From assembly GCF_011008565.1 (NCBI RefSeq), contig NZ_JAAIWK010000012.1, positions 30,353 to 94,352 on the forward strand: a DNA stretch of 64,000 bases, in the 5' to 3' direction. The notes under the pieces are model-generated. The model was not told the origin of the DNA, made no database searches, and saw nothing but the letters and a program-made list of their open reading frames with translations. Shown here piece after piece: positions 45,263 to 55,013 of the stretch. A program made the translations under genes and the position numbers. The stretch is from Heyndrickxia ginsengihumi. Its GTDB lineage: Bacteria > Bacillota > Bacilli > Bacillales > Bacillaceae_C. Numbering within the stretch: position 1 is the stretch's first letter; every line of letters begins with the position of its first letter.

Positions 45263-45422
45263 AAAAATAAAGCTATTGATCTCGCTATATGGTTGCAATT
45301 AATGTAACAAAAATGTTCATTTCATGATCATCCGGTTAATATTTCTTTTTATCCGCAGCTTACTGTTTGCGGAAATCGACTCTTTTTGATAGTTAAGCAA
45401 CAAAGTGTAAGAAAACAGCGTT

Positions 45423-45463
45423 AAAAGCCCTCCTTTGAGGAATCTCAGAGGGGGGCTTTTTCG
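45423..45463. terminator. Bidirectional intrinsic terminator between rnz and namA
   Basis: AAAAGCCCTCC pairs with GGGGGGCTTTT around an internal GAG/CTC stem; T-runs lie on both sides. Confidence 0.85.
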
Positions 45464-45478
45464 CTTTTATCTATTTTG

Positions 45479-46501
45479 TTAGTTCCAGCCACGTTCATAT
45501 TGAACAGGGCTTTGTAGTTCCACGCCTAGTTCCTTCGCGGCTGTACGAGGCCAATATGGGTCTCGTAGCAATTCTCTAGCTAAAAATACTAAATCAGCAC
45601 GTCCGTTTTGTAAAATTTCTTCAGCATGCAGAGGAGATGTAATCAGCCCAACTGCACCTGTTGCAATATTGGCATTATGCTTAATTTCATCAGCTAATGG
45701 CACTTGGTAGCCAGGGAAAGAGTTGATTTTTGCAGGAACAACTGCTCCAGAGCTTACATCAATTAAGTCAATTCCTTGCTGTTTAAGCAGACGGGCAATT
45801 GCTACATAATCCTCAACATCTAGACCGTCAGGATGATATTCACGTGCGGAAACACGGACAAATAATGGACCTTCCCAAACAGATTGAATCGCATCAATAA
45901 TTTCCTTTAAAAAACGATAGCGATTTTCTTGTGATCCGCCATATTCATCGGTACGTTTGTTTGATAATGGAGATAAAAATTGATTAATCAAATAGCCGTG
46001 TGCTCCGTGTATTTCAATCACATCAAATCCGGCCTTTTTGGCACGGATCGCGGCTTGTTTAAAATCTTCTATCGTATCCAAAATATCCTGTTTTGTCATT
46101 TCCTTAGGCGTTTGATATCGGTCATTAAAGGCAATGGCGGATGGGGCTACGATTTCCTCTTTTAGTTCTGCTTTTCGGCCAGCATGGCCAAGCTGAATGC
46201 CGATTTTTGCCCCGTGTGTTTTTACCATGTTTACGAGCTTCGTTAGCCCTGAAAGATGATCATCGCTCCAAATTCCTAAATCATATGGAGAAATTCTGCC
46301 AATTGGAGATACCGCTGTCGCTTCTACAATAATGAGTCCAACTTGACCAACAGCACGACTTGTATAGTGTGTGTAATGCCAATCTTGAAGAGTTCCGTCT
46401 TCATTCATTGAAGAATACATGCACATTGGAGACATAACGATTCTGTTCTTCAATGTTACATTTTTAATGGTATATGGCTCAAATAATTTTACATTTGACA
46501 A
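45479..46501 (-). CDS. namA: NADPH dehydrogenase, old yellow enzyme family (YqjM/NamA)
   Basis: FMN-dependent ene-reductase. Conserved FMN-site [14 protein letters not shown] (about residues 16-29), substrate-binding HXXH-type [25 protein letters not shown] (spread over about 168-192) and [16 protein letters not shown] near the C-terminus. TTG at 46501 lies 9 nt from GGGGGG (complement of 46511-46516); another in-frame TTG at 46507 is only 3 nt away. 340 residues from the chosen start. Confidence 0.93.
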   Translation of the reverse strand: MSNVKLFEPYTIKNVTLKNRIVMSPMCMYSSMNEDGTLQDWHYTHYTSRAVGQVGLIIVEATAVSPIGRISPYDLGIWSDDHLSGLTKLVNMVKTHGAKIGIQLGHAGRKAELKEEIVAPSAIAFNDRYQTPKEMTKQDILDTIEDFKQAAIRAKKAGFDVIEIHGAHGYLINQFLSPLSNKRTDEYGGSQENRYRFLKEIIDAIQSVWEGPLFVRVSAREYHPDGLDVEDYVAIARLLKQQGIDLIDVSSGAVVPAKINSFPGYQVPLADEIKHNANIATGAVGLITSPLHAEEILQNGRADLVFLARELLRDPYWPRTAAKELGVELQSPVQYERGWN

Positions 46502-46591
46502 AGCCAATGGCCCCCCTTATTGATTATTTAACGGTCTCCATTATAGCAATAACTTTTTTAAAATAAAAAGAATATGATTTCCTCATAAAGT

Positions 46592-47419
46592 TTACTTTGA
46601 AGATACTTGCTCAAATGTTTGCGCAAGCACAGCAGATTGTTTAGTCGCTGCTTTGACGCAATCAATAAATGCTTCCTTAACAGAATGCTGCTCTAATACT
46701 TTGATTCCTGCTTCAGTCGTACCGCCAGGACTTGTAACAGCTTTGCGTAAATTTTCTGGCGCTTCTCCAGAATGTTTTAACATTTCAGCCGCACCGATAA
46801 GTGTTTGGATAACAAGTTGTTTTGCAATTTGTTCTTCTAAACCAATTTCATTTGCAGCTTGTTCCAATGCTTCGGCAATATAGTAGATATAGGCAGGACC
46901 ACTTCCAGATAATCCTGTGACAGCATCTAATTGATTTTCTTCCACCACTTTTGTTAATCCTATAGCTGAAAATAGTTTTAATGCCATCTTTTGATGAGCA
47001 TCGCTTACAGATTGATTAAATGCTATGGCAGTTGCAGATTTTCCAATCATTGCTGAAGTATTTGGCATTGCCCGCACGATGGGGACATCATTATGCAGTT
47101 GGCTTTCTATAAAAGATAAGGATATTCCTGCGGCAACGGACACTAATAATTGTCCTTGCTGAATATAGGATTGAATGGACTGAAGAGCAGTTAAAATATC
47201 CTTTGGTTTGACAGCAAGAATAATTACATCTGTATGTTTTTCAAGCTCCGATAAGGATGTTAATTTTTTTATTCCATATTTTTCTTGTAATTGTGTTATC
47301 CGATGTCCATTTGAACGGTTCAAAACTGTTATCTCATTTCCAGCTACAATCTTTTTTTCAATAATGCCGCTGATCATCGCCTCCGCCATGGATCCAGCCC
47401 CAATAAAAGAAATATTCAT
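46592..47419 (-). CDS. proI: Pyrroline-5-carboxylate reductase
   Basis: Last step of proline biosynthesis. N-terminal NADP-binding FIGAGSMAEAMISGI (residues 5-19) and C-terminal domain with GSGPAYIYYIAEAL (about 173-186) and the TSPGGTTEAGI motif (about 229-239). The ATG at 47419 has GAGGAGGC upstream; the longer frame to 47461 runs into the T-box terminator. 275 residues. Expression is predicted to depend on uncharged tRNA-Pro through the T-box leader. Confidence 0.95.
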   Translation of the reverse strand: MNISFIGAGSMAEAMISGIIEKKIVAGNEITVLNRSNGHRITQLQEKYGIKKLTSLSELEKHTDVIILAVKPKDILTALQSIQSYIQQGQLLVSVAAGISLSFIESQLHNDVPIVRAMPNTSAMIGKSATAIAFNQSVSDAHQKMALKLFSAIGLTKVVEENQLDAVTGLSGSGPAYIYYIAEALEQAANEIGLEEQIAKQLVIQTLIGAAEMLKHSGEAPENLRKAVTSPGGTTEAGIKVLEQHSVKEAFIDCVKAATKQSAVLAQTFEQVSSK

Positions 47420-47469
47420 AGTTAATGCCTCCTCTAGTAGTATGCACATGATAAAGTTCATTCAACATG

Positions 47470-47712
47470 AAAACCCTTCAATCCATTAAAGGACGAAGGG
47501 TTTATATTCGCGGTACCACCTTTATTACTAGAATACTTTATATTCTAGTATCTCTCAGTTGATAACGGTCATTTTCCGGTTTGGTTTGCCAAACAGCTCG
47601 CAAGGTAGGTTCAATGGAAGAGTGGATGATGAAGTTTTTCAGCCGTTGAACTTCATTCTCTTTTCATCATCTTCTATTTACTGATCTTGGTCATTGCAGA
47701 TACTTCATATTC
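47470..47712 (-). promoter_or_regulatory. T-box leader with proline (CCU) specifier ahead of proI
   Basis: On the minus strand the conserved T-box sequence AAAGGTGGTACCGCG is at the complement of 47509-47523. The specifier region reads GAA-CCT-ACC, with the proline codon CCT at the complement of 47607-47609. The terminator stem AAACCCTTC/GAAGGGTTT is at 47471-47502. Uncharged tRNA-Pro should stabilise the antiterminator and allow proI transcription. Confidence 0.93.
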
Positions 47713-47718
47713 ACTTTG

Positions 47719-47747
47719 ATTATGCACAAATACAAAATTGATGTCAA
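47719..47747 (-). promoter_or_regulatory. SigA-type promoter of the proI T-box transcript
   Basis: On the minus strand TTGACA (complement of 47742-47747) and CATAAT (complement of 47719-47724) with a 17-bp spacer; the start would fall near 47712. Confidence 0.7.
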
Positions 47748-47847
47748 GAATGTTTTTAAAATTTTCAGTCAATCTTAATATATTTAAATGACAAAAAACA
47801 TATATTTCGCTACAATTTAAATACAGATATAAAAGGAGAGAAACGTT

Positions 47848-48821
47848 ATGATCGGCGATAAAAGTGTCGTGAAAATATCACTTCCAACACCATTAGTAGT
47901 TGGCAATGTAATGTCTATTTGATAAAAGGGGATGTGCTCACTCTAATAGATGCGGGCGTAAATACTGAAGCAGCATGGAATGTTTTTCAAACGCAGCTTG
48001 CTGAAATGGGCTATCGACCTGATGATATTGAGCAAGTTGTGCTTACTCACCATCATCCCGATCATATTGGCCTGCTAGCAAGATTGCGTGAAGATATTCC
48101 TGTTTTTGGTCATTCATATTGTGTTCCTTGGCTAATAAATGATCCAAATTTTATGCGCCACCATGATGCTTTTTATATGGAACTATTTCATGAGCTCGGT
48201 CTTACTAATCAAAGAAAAAGCAGTGACGTATTAAAACAGATGAAGTCAACATTGGCATTAGGATCTGTTAAACCATTAACAAATACAATAGCGGAAGGGG
48301 AAACACTTCCAAATTTAGATGAATGGAAAATTATTGAAACGCTTGGTCATGCACAAAGTCATCTTTCATTTTACCGTGAATCAGATGGGGTCTTAATTGC
48401 AGGCGATCATATTTTAGCACATATTTCATCAAATCCATTATTAGAGCCGCCTTTACAGCTGGACAAAGAGCGTCCCAAGCCGCAATTACAGTATCGAGAT
48501 TCTTTAATGAAATTATTGCCTATTGATATTCATATAGCATATACAGGTCATGGGGAAAATGTGAGAGATATTCAAACATTAGTTCAACAGCGCCTGCGTA
48601 CTCAGCATGAAAAAGCTTTATTAGTGAAAGAAATGGTGCAACGGGAAGCACTTCCAGCTTTGAAAATTTGTGAACAATTATTTCCAACATTATTTAGGAA
48701 ACAGATGGGTTTTACCTTGTCTGCAACGATTGGCTTACTAGATTATTTACAATCATTAGAAATGATAGATAAGAAACTTGACGATTTTGGCGTTGCTTAT
48801 TATGCTACTAAAAGTAAATGA
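47848..48821 (+). pseudogene. yqjP: MBL-fold hydrolase YqjP, frameshifted near the N-terminus
   Basis: AAAGGAGAG precedes an ATG at 47848 whose frame encodes the expected YqjP N-terminus (KISLPTPLVVGNV) but stops after 24 codons. The remainder continues in another frame from about 47912 (ATAAAAGGGGATGTG, i.e. IKGDVLTLIDAG). Homologues read GNVNVYLIKGD; restoring one A near 47909-47912 joins the frames exactly. The zinc-binding THHHPDHIGL (around residue 65 of the repaired protein), AGDHIL and GHGEN are intact. It is a one-base deletion, a recent mutation or a sequence error. A truncated product from TTG at 47919 is conceivable. Confidence 0.8.
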
Positions 48822-48838
48822 AATAAGAGGAGTACAGA

Positions 48839-49636
48839 ATGAGTAATCAGCGAATAAAAAGTAAAACGATTGTTATCACAGGTGCTTCGGGAGGATTAGG
48901 AAAAAATATAGCCTATGCATGTGCTAAAAATGGAGCAAATCTTGTATTGCTTGCTCGCAATTTGAATAAATTAGAAGCGATCAAGTATGATATTGAAGAG
49001 CATTACGGCGTTCAATGTGATATTAAATCATTTGATGTTTCAGAATATCATAAAATTGATGACGTATTTGAAACAATCTATCGCGAAAAAGGAACGATTG
49101 ACGTTCTCGTAAATAATGCTGGATTTGGTATATTTGATGAAGTACAGGATATTGATATGGCTGATGTAGAAGGAATGTTTAATGTTAATGTTGTTGGATT
49201 AATTGCTTGTACGAGAGCAGTAGTTCCAAATATGCAATTAAAAAGAAGCGGTCATATTATCAATATTGCTTCACAAGCTGGAAAAATGGCTACACCTAAA
49301 TCGAGTGTATATTCTGCTACAAAGCATGCAGTGCTTGGTTTCACGAACGGTTTAAGAATGGAAATGTCAAGGTTTGGCGTCTATGTAACAGCTGTGAACC
49401 CAGGTCCGGTTGCAACAAATTTCTTTAACATTGCAGATAAATCTGGAACTTATATGAAAAATATTGAAAAATTAATGCTGAATCCTGAAAAGCTTGCGCT
49501 AAAAATAGTTGATGCCATGTTTACAAAACGGCGGGAAATTAACGCGCCAGGATGGATGAATGCAAGTAGTGTGTTCTATTCCCTTTTTCCTAAAACAGTT
49601 GAAACAATTGGGAAAAAGGCATTTTTTAAAAAATAA
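48839..49636 (+). CDS. yqjQ: Short-chain dehydrogenase/reductase YqjQ
   Basis: Classical SDR. NAD(P)-binding TGASGGLGKNIA (about residues 14-25), NNAG (about 89-92), catalytic Tyr-Lys in YSATKHA (about 155-161) and the preceding Ser in NIASQAG. 265 residues, substrate unknown. The ATG has an AAGAGGAG site. It is 17 nt behind the yqjP frame, as in B. subtilis. Confidence 0.9.
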   Translation: MSNQRIKSKTIVITGASGGLGKNIAYACAKNGANLVLLARNLNKLEAIKYDIEEHYGVQCDIKSFDVSEYHKIDDVFETIYREKGTIDVLVNNAGFGIFDEVQDIDMADVEGMFNVNVVGLIACTRAVVPNMQLKRSGHIINIASQAGKMATPKSSVYSATKHAVLGFTNGLRMEMSRFGVYVTAVNPGPVATNFFNIADKSGTYMKNIEKLMLNPEKLALKIVDAMFTKRREINAPGWMNASSVFYSLFPKTVETIGKKAFFKK

Positions 49637-49649
49637 TTTGGTTATACTG

Positions 49650-49686
49650 ACCATCCATCAATCATCGTTTTTGGATGGTTTTTTCG
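49650..49686 (+). terminator. Intrinsic terminator behind yqjQ
   Basis: ACCATCCA pairs with TGGATGGT (long loop) followed by a T-run. Confidence 0.7.
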
Positions 49687-49861
49687 TTCAGTAATAACGG
49701 TCAGTCATGAAGGCTGTCTGCCATAAAAAATATAAAAAAAGCTGTTATACGATCAAAAGAAACTGTAACATATGCGATGATCCTATCATCCTGCTTCTGC
49801 CCGCCAATCAATTGATCGAGCAAAGAATATGAATCATTAAGAAAAGAGGGGGAGGGAACAT

Positions 49862-49890
49862 AAAAAGGCTGCCTATTTATAGCAACCTTT
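49862..49890 (-). terminator. Intrinsic terminator of the LysM-GH18 gene
   Basis: On the minus strand AAAGGTTGC pairs with GCAGCCTTT (one wobble) followed by TT; it overlaps the stop codon. Confidence 0.6.
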
Positions 49891-51302
49891 CATCGCTTTC
49901 TTGTTTGGATTAGATCTTCTTGCACAAGCCAATTTTGCGGAAAAGGATTTCCTAATACCCAGTAACTAATCCCCCTAAGACCGTATTGAATCAGTAAATT
50001 GAATTTTGCTTGCATACTGCGTGCATCTTCAAACCAAACTTCATGCTGCTGACCGTTTTCATCTGTATATCGGAAAAATGGAGATTGATATGTTTGGTTG
50101 TATTGGATTGTTGCACCGTACTTGGCTGCTAGAGCAACAGCTTCTTGAGGACTGACAGTGCGTGCGATTGTTCCTTGCTGCCAAGGAATTTTCCAATCAC
50201 GGCCATAGAGAGGGGCACCCATCATAATTTTATTTGCAGGAATGACGGTAACAGCATAATCTAGCACCTTCTTAACCTCATTGATAGGTGCAATTGCCCA
50301 CGGTCTTCCGCCAGCCCATCCCCATTCGTATGTCATCAAAATGATAAAGTCTACGATTGCCCCATGTGCGCCGTAATCATGAGCCTCATAAAGTAAACCT
50401 GATTGGGTACCGGAAGTTTTAGGGGCAAGAGCGGTAGAAACGAGATAGCCTTCTGCGTGCAAGCGATTGACAACCTTTCTAAGAAAAGCTGTATAACGAT
50501 CACGATCTTCAGGATAGACATACTCAAAATCAAAATTAACACCGCGATACCCTTTTTGTCTCATGACGGTTAAAACATTATTAATTAAAGTATCTTGAAT
50601 TGATTCGTTACGTAATAAACTTGCGGCTAAATCAGAATTAAATCCATTTTCAGTAAAGTTCGCTAAAATTAGTAATGGTGCAACACTTGTCGAATGTGCA
50701 GCTTCTAATACAGAGCTCTCGTTTAATTGAGATAGGCTTCCATCCGCCCGAAAAGAATAACGGAAAGGGGATAAATACGTAAAATAGCGCCCTAAATTGC
50801 GAACTTCTTGCACAGCATCATTGTTAAATTGTGTTGTGTAAGCATTCACTTCTTTTATAGGCCGTTGCCGTGTCGGAATTCTCAGCACTTGATTCACATA
50901 AAGATTTGTTGTACTAGTCAGATGATTGATCTCTATAAGCCTTTGTAAATTAACGCCATATTTTTGGGCAATTTCATATAAAGTTTCACCAGCTTTTACA
51001 GTGTGGTAACGGATCGGAATTGTTAATGTTTGCCCAACGCGTATAGCAGTTGGATTCGTAATTTGATTTGCTTCTAAAATCGCTTGTGCTGTAGTCCCGA
51101 AACGGGCTGCGATTTCCCAAATTTGATCACCTTGCTGAACAGTATACTGTCGAGCTGGTGTCGGAATGACTAAAGCTTGCCCGATTACTAAATTTCCAAT
51201 ATTGGGTAACTGATTTGCGGACTGCACTTGTGTTATATCCACGCCAAATCGATTGGCAATCTCCCAAAGCGTATCGCCATGTTGTACAACATAAATTTGC
51301 AT
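49890..51302 (-). CDS. Spore cortex-lytic-type glycosidase: three LysM domains plus GH18 (SleL/YaaH-like)
   Basis: Predicted N-acetylglucosaminidase acting on spore cortex or cell wall. Three LysM repeats at about residues 2-45, 50-93 and 97-140 (each YxVxxGDTLWEIA-like, then VGQxLxIP). The GH18 barrel spans about 155-465 and carries the DxxDxE-type motif in GVNFDFEYV (about 252-260). The ATG at 51302 follows GGGAGAG; the frame extends upstream to 51356 without a site. 470 residues. I recall two LysM domains in B. subtilis YaaH, so the third is an extra. No signal peptide, as in SleL/YaaH. Confidence 0.88.
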   Translation of the reverse strand: MQIYVVQHGDTLWEIANRFGVDITQVQSANQLPNIGNLVIGQALVIPTPARQYTVQQGDQIWEIAARFGTTAQAILEANQITNPTAIRVGQTLTIPIRYHTVKAGETLYEIAQKYGVNLQRLIEINHLTSTTNLYVNQVLRIPTRQRPIKEVNAYTTQFNNDAVQEVRNLGRYFTYLSPFRYSFRADGSLSQLNESSVLEAAHSTSVAPLLILANFTENGFNSDLAASLLRNESIQDTLINNVLTVMRQKGYRGVNFDFEYVYPEDRDRYTAFLRKVVNRLHAEGYLVSTALAPKTSGTQSGLLYEAHDYGAHGAIVDFIILMTYEWGWAGGRPWAIAPINEVKKVLDYAVTVIPANKIMMGAPLYGRDWKIPWQQGTIARTVSPQEAVALAAKYGATIQYNQTYQSPFFRYTDENGQQHEVWFEDARSMQAKFNLLIQYGLRGISYWVLGNPFPQNWLVQEDLIQTRKR

Positions 51303-51379
51303 ACAATCTCTCCCTATCATCATCATTCTTAATACTCTATTCAAGATTGTAGGCAATTGTTTTAAAAAATTGATCTTTG

Positions 51380-52315
51380 TTAAGAGAAATTGTTTTTTTG
51401 GACCTTTAGGTGAACAATCTGTATTAAAAATTCATCAATCGTTTTTTCATATAGTTCACGATTCATATTAAATGATTGGGCATGAGCGCCATTTTTCGCA
51501 ACAAGTAGCTTCTTAGGACCTTTTTTTCTTTCGTAAAGTGCCTTCGTCATTTCAGGTAAAATATAGTCGTCTTTTTCACTGTGAATAAATAAAATTGGTT
51601 TCTTAATTCGTTCAACAACGCTGATTGGTGAAACATGTTTAATTGCATAACCATCCCGGACACGAATGAAAAAATCAGTGAGTGGTAAAAAATATTTTCC
51701 GGGTAGTTTTATTTCTCTTGTAAACATTCGAATCAACAGGTCAGGAAAATCGGAAAATGGGCAATCTGCGATATAAAAGTTCGCGCGATCTTCAAGCAAT
51801 CCTGCATATTGAAGAAGAGTTGCAGCCCCCATTGATTCCCCATGTATCCCGAAAATAATATCTTCACCTTCGCGGTTGAGAAGGGCATCGACAACTGCTT
51901 TTAAATCAAACTTTTCGTAATAACCGTAGCTAGTTGTTTTTCCTCCAGATTCCCCATGTCTACGATGATCATATATGACGGCATTAAATCCCCTATTAAG
52001 AAAAATATTCATATATTTAATGGAATTCATTTTATTTTCGGTCACGCCGTGACAAAAAATCATATATTGATTTGAAGCTGGAAAAGGTTTAACAAATACT
52101 GCTTTAATTGGGTAGCCAAAAGGAGATTCAATAAAAACTTCTTCCTTTGGCAATTCATCATAAGAGCGAAGATCAACACGCTTTGCTTTTGTTTCCCGAT
52201 CAATTATGTATTGTTGATCCTTTCTTCTAATATGCATAATCCTTTCAGAAATATAAATACCTAGCCCTGTAGTTAAAACGGCGGCACCGCCTAATACTGA
52301 TAAAAATTTTTTCAT
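51380..52315 (-). CDS. yqkD: Alpha/beta hydrolase YqkD
   Basis: Membrane-anchored alpha/beta hydrolase. One N-terminal hydrophobic segment (about residues 3-20), oxyanion-region FCHGVTENK (about 86-94), nucleophile serine in GIHGESMGAAT (Ser about 153), Asp in SEKDDYILP and His in NGAHAQS near the C-terminus. The ATG at 52315 lies 8 nt from GGAGG. 311 residues. Substrate unknown. Confidence 0.9.
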   Translation of the reverse strand: MKKFLSVLGGAAVLTTGLGIYISERIMHIRRKDQQYIIDRETKAKRVDLRSYDELPKEEVFIESPFGYPIKAVFVKPFPASNQYMIFCHGVTENKMNSIKYMNIFLNRGFNAVIYDHRRHGESGGKTTSYGYYEKFDLKAVVDALLNREGEDIIFGIHGESMGAATLLQYAGLLEDRANFYIADCPFSDFPDLLIRMFTREIKLPGKYFLPLTDFFIRVRDGYAIKHVSPISVVERIKKPILFIHSEKDDYILPEMTKALYERKKGPKKLLVAKNGAHAQSFNMNRELYEKTIDEFLIQIVHLKVQKNNFS

Positions 52316-52413
52316 TGAGGGATCCTCCGGCACTTAGTGGCAAAAATTCGTCATTGACATTCACGCTCTGTTTTGAATAAAGAACAAGGGAGATATCCCC
52401 CAAGTCCGCAATG

Positions 52414-53595
52414 TCATTTCAAATCTAATAGTTTTTGTTTTAGTTCATTTTCCATCGTTGCAAGTTCTTGTTCAGCTTGGTAGCGCTTTGCACGGCCATC
52501 TTGCTGAATCCGTATCGTTTCTTCCAACGTAGCAATCAAGTGTTCCTGTGTTTTTTTCAATGTTTCAATATCAACAAGACCTCTTTCATTTTCCTGAGCT
52601 GTCTCAACAGTATTTGCTTTTAACATTTCAGCATTTTTCAGTAATAAGTCATTTGTTGTTTTTGTAACTTGCTTTTGTGCTTCCACAGCATGGCGTTGGC
52701 GCAGCAATGTTAGCGCAATTGCAATTTGATTTTTCCATAGTGGAATCGATGTCATAATAGATGATTGAATCTTTTCTGCTAACGTTTGATTCGTATGTTG
52801 AATCAAGCGGATTTGCGGTGCACTTTGAATGGTGATTTGCCTGCTTAATTTTAAATCATGTAATCTTTTCTCTAAGCGATCAGTAAATTGAATCATATCA
52901 TTTACTTCCTGAAAAGCCATTTGATCTCCAGATGTTTCGGCTTTTCGGCGTAATTCAGGAATTGTTTTTGAGTGAAGTTCCTCAATCTTTAATTCTCCAG
53001 CAGCGATATAAATATTTAAGGCATGAAAATAATCTTTGTTTTTCTCATATAATTGTTCTAAAAGTTGAATATCTTCCAATAAAGTTTTTTTGGACATATC
53101 CAACTTCACGGTAATGCGATCAATTTGTGCACTCGTTTTTTGATATTTGGATAGTAGTTCTTGAACAGAACTCGAAATTTTTCCGAACATACGTGAAAAA
53201 AAGCCCTTTTTTTCTGCTTGTAATTCTTCAGGATTCACTTGCTCTAGCTTGTGCATGAGTTCATTTAAGATGTCGCCAATTTCACCAATATCTTTTTGTT
53301 GAACATGATCAAGCATGGAGTGGGAGAATTGCAGCAATTTAGATTGAGCTTGTGTTCCATATAAAATAACAGCTTGGTGATCAGCTGGATCAATTTGCTT
53401 AGATAGTTCCAAAGCCTTTTGGCGGTTTTCTTCTGGAAGCATATCAATCATACGGGTAGGTTTTATGTTATTGCTTTCTTTTGATTTATCTATAGAATCA
53501 AGGATAGACTCATGATTTCCAAAAGGATTTGCAAGTAAATCTTCCAATCTATCGCTTGCTTGTTCTCCCCATAGAGGTTCTTTTGCTTCAGTCAT
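52414..53595 (-). CDS. yaaN: TelA/YaaN-family protein (toxic anion resistance)
   Basis: TelA-family protein, mostly helical with long coiled-coil stretches (about residues 130-390) and no membrane segment. Members are linked to tellurite and other toxic-anion or antimicrobial resistance, mechanism unknown. 393 residues. AAAGGAGAAAG lies upstream. It overlaps the xpaC-like gene by 4 nt (ATGA), the same pairing as xpaC-yaaN in B. subtilis, where the pair is located elsewhere (recalled). Confidence 0.88.
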   Translation of the reverse strand: MTEAKEPLWGEQASDRLEDLLANPFGNHESILDSIDKSKESNNIKPTRMIDMLPEENRQKALELSKQIDPADHQAVILYGTQAQSKLLQFSHSMLDHVQQKDIGEIGDILNELMHKLEQVNPEELQAEKKGFFSRMFGKISSSVQELLSKYQKTSAQIDRITVKLDMSKKTLLEDIQLLEQLYEKNKDYFHALNIYIAAGELKIEELHSKTIPELRRKAETSGDQMAFQEVNDMIQFTDRLEKRLHDLKLSRQITIQSAPQIRLIQHTNQTLAEKIQSSIMTSIPLWKNQIAIALTLLRQRHAVEAQKQVTKTTNDLLLKNAEMLKANTVETAQENERGLVDIETLKKTQEHLIATLEETIRIQQDGRAKRYQAEQELATMENELKQKLLDLK

Positions 53596-54245
53596 TTTTT
53601 CTTTCTCCTTTCCTCACGCGTAAGTGGACGGTTTTGGTCAATAGAATGTTTTGCATATTCTAGTTCAAAATGAAGATCGTCGATATCCCTTTTTAGCATA
53701 CTGTATAAATCTTTCTCTATTTCGTGAGTTAATTCCTTTAAAGTGTGTCTTGTTTCGTCTATGTTTTGGATAATCTCTTTATTTTTTACAGGTTGAGCAT
53801 TTAATAATGAAAATTTTTCTGAGAGCTCTACCATTGAGTTTAAATGAACATAGAAAAAAGATTCGGCTAAATAAAAACGTCTTGGTTCTTTTTGAATTAA
53901 ACTATATATTTTTCTAACGATTTTGTTGATATCATAATAAAGCTTAAACGTCCTAATATCACGTATACTAAAAAACGTTTTTTGAAGCCTTCTGATTTTA
54001 TATTTTGCTTCTTTTAAATTTTTAAGTATGAATCGATATTCTTTTCGTGATATTTTCTGTTGCTTTATAAATTGTCCGGTGCGGACCCATTTAGTACATT
54101 GATAAATGAAGAGACCAGCAATTAAAGAAGAAACACTAGTCGCAAAAAATAAATGATTCGTACTGAAATATACAAGGAACCAAATGATGACCATTGAAGG
54201 TATAGTTATAAGCAGGCGGATAATCAATTCCAAAATAGCTTTCAT
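53592..54245 (-). CDS. xpaC: XpaC-family membrane protein
   Basis: Member of the 5-bromo-4-chloroindolyl phosphate hydrolysis (XpaC) family. Two hydrophobic helices near the N-terminus (about residues 5-50), then a helical cytoplasmic domain. The ATG at 54245 ([11 protein letters not shown]) is taken as start; AGGAG is 13 nt away, which is long, and the open frame extends to 54317, so the start is uncertain. 217 residues. Coupled to the TelA-family gene. Confidence 0.82.
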   Translation of the reverse strand: MKAILELIIRLLITIPSMVIIWFLVYFSTNHLFFATSVSSLIAGLFIYQCTKWVRTGQFIKQQKISRKEYRFILKNLKEAKYKIRRLQKTFFSIRDIRTFKLYYDINKIVRKIYSLIQKEPRRFYLAESFFYVHLNSMVELSEKFSLLNAQPVKNKEIIQNIDETRHTLKELTHEIEKDLYSMLKRDIDDLHFELEYAKHSIDQNRPLTREERRKKK

Positions 54246-54593
54246 AGTACATAAGGCACTCCTATCAAAAGTAAACTTGATTATACTATATACGATTTTC
54301 GCTAAAAAAGGATTCATTTCTACAAAATATCTTTTATAAGATGTTCGCTTTGGCTAAAGCAATTGCTGCAGAATACACTATTGATTATCGATGGGAGATA
54401 GGAAAGCGCATATGAATCAGTGAAAATGTTTTTTTAAACAGTATTCATTATTTTTACAAAAAGAAAGAAGTAGATATATAATAGTAGAAACATCATTCGA
54501 TTCATATTCATTTTTTGAAAGGTGGCGAAATTCCTACGAATAGTCATTTAAAAAGATCATGTATGTCTATTCACTTTTGCGTAGGAAGAAGAA
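54246..54593. other. Intergenic region xpaC-yqkE with RBS-covering inverted repeat
   Basis: About 350 bp. TTCCTACG (54531-54538) pairs with CGTAGGAA (54580-54587), with an inner GAATAG/CTATTC stem; the 3' arm contains the AGGAAGAAG ribosome-binding site of yqkE. Otherwise only AT-rich sequence was seen. Confidence 0.4.
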
Positions 54594-54836
54594 ATGGCAA
54601 AAAAATCACAGCAAAAAAAACAAAAACAAGCTGAAAAGGTTAGTTTACAAGATACATTAAATGAAGATCTTCTCAAAATGTTAAAACAAACAAAGCAGCA
54701 GTTAATAGATGATGAAGAACAGAAGAAAAGAGAGGAAGCGGAGAGAAAAAGAAAAGAGCAAAAACAACGGGAAAAAAATAAATCATTTGCAGAATTGCTA
54801 GAAGAAAATCCTATGGATTGGAAAAAATATAAATAA
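54594..54836 (+). CDS. yqkE: YqkE-like small charged protein (DUF3886)
   Basis: 80-residue, extremely charged, helical protein (Lys/Glu/Gln-rich coiled coil, about residues 30-66) ending in NPMDWKKYK, the conserved C-terminus of the YqkE family. Function unknown. Located between yqkD and yqkF equivalents as in B. subtilis. Its ribosome-binding site can be hidden in a stem-loop. Confidence 0.82.
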   Translation: MAKKSQQKKQKQAEKVSLQDTLNEDLLKMLKQTKQQLIDDEEQKKREEAERKRKEQKQREKNKSFAELLEENPMDWKKYK

Positions 54837-55013
54837 TGAATATCTATCTCATTTTTATGTAACAAAGAAATAAAGCAGGCTGGATTATAAGGGTATCACA
54901 ACGTAATTCCCCATATGATTCAGCCTATTAGTAGTTTAGTATACTACTATTATACTGCGTCAGTATTACATGGTAATTTCTTTTATGACATGCTACTACA
55001 TGACTTGGAAGGA

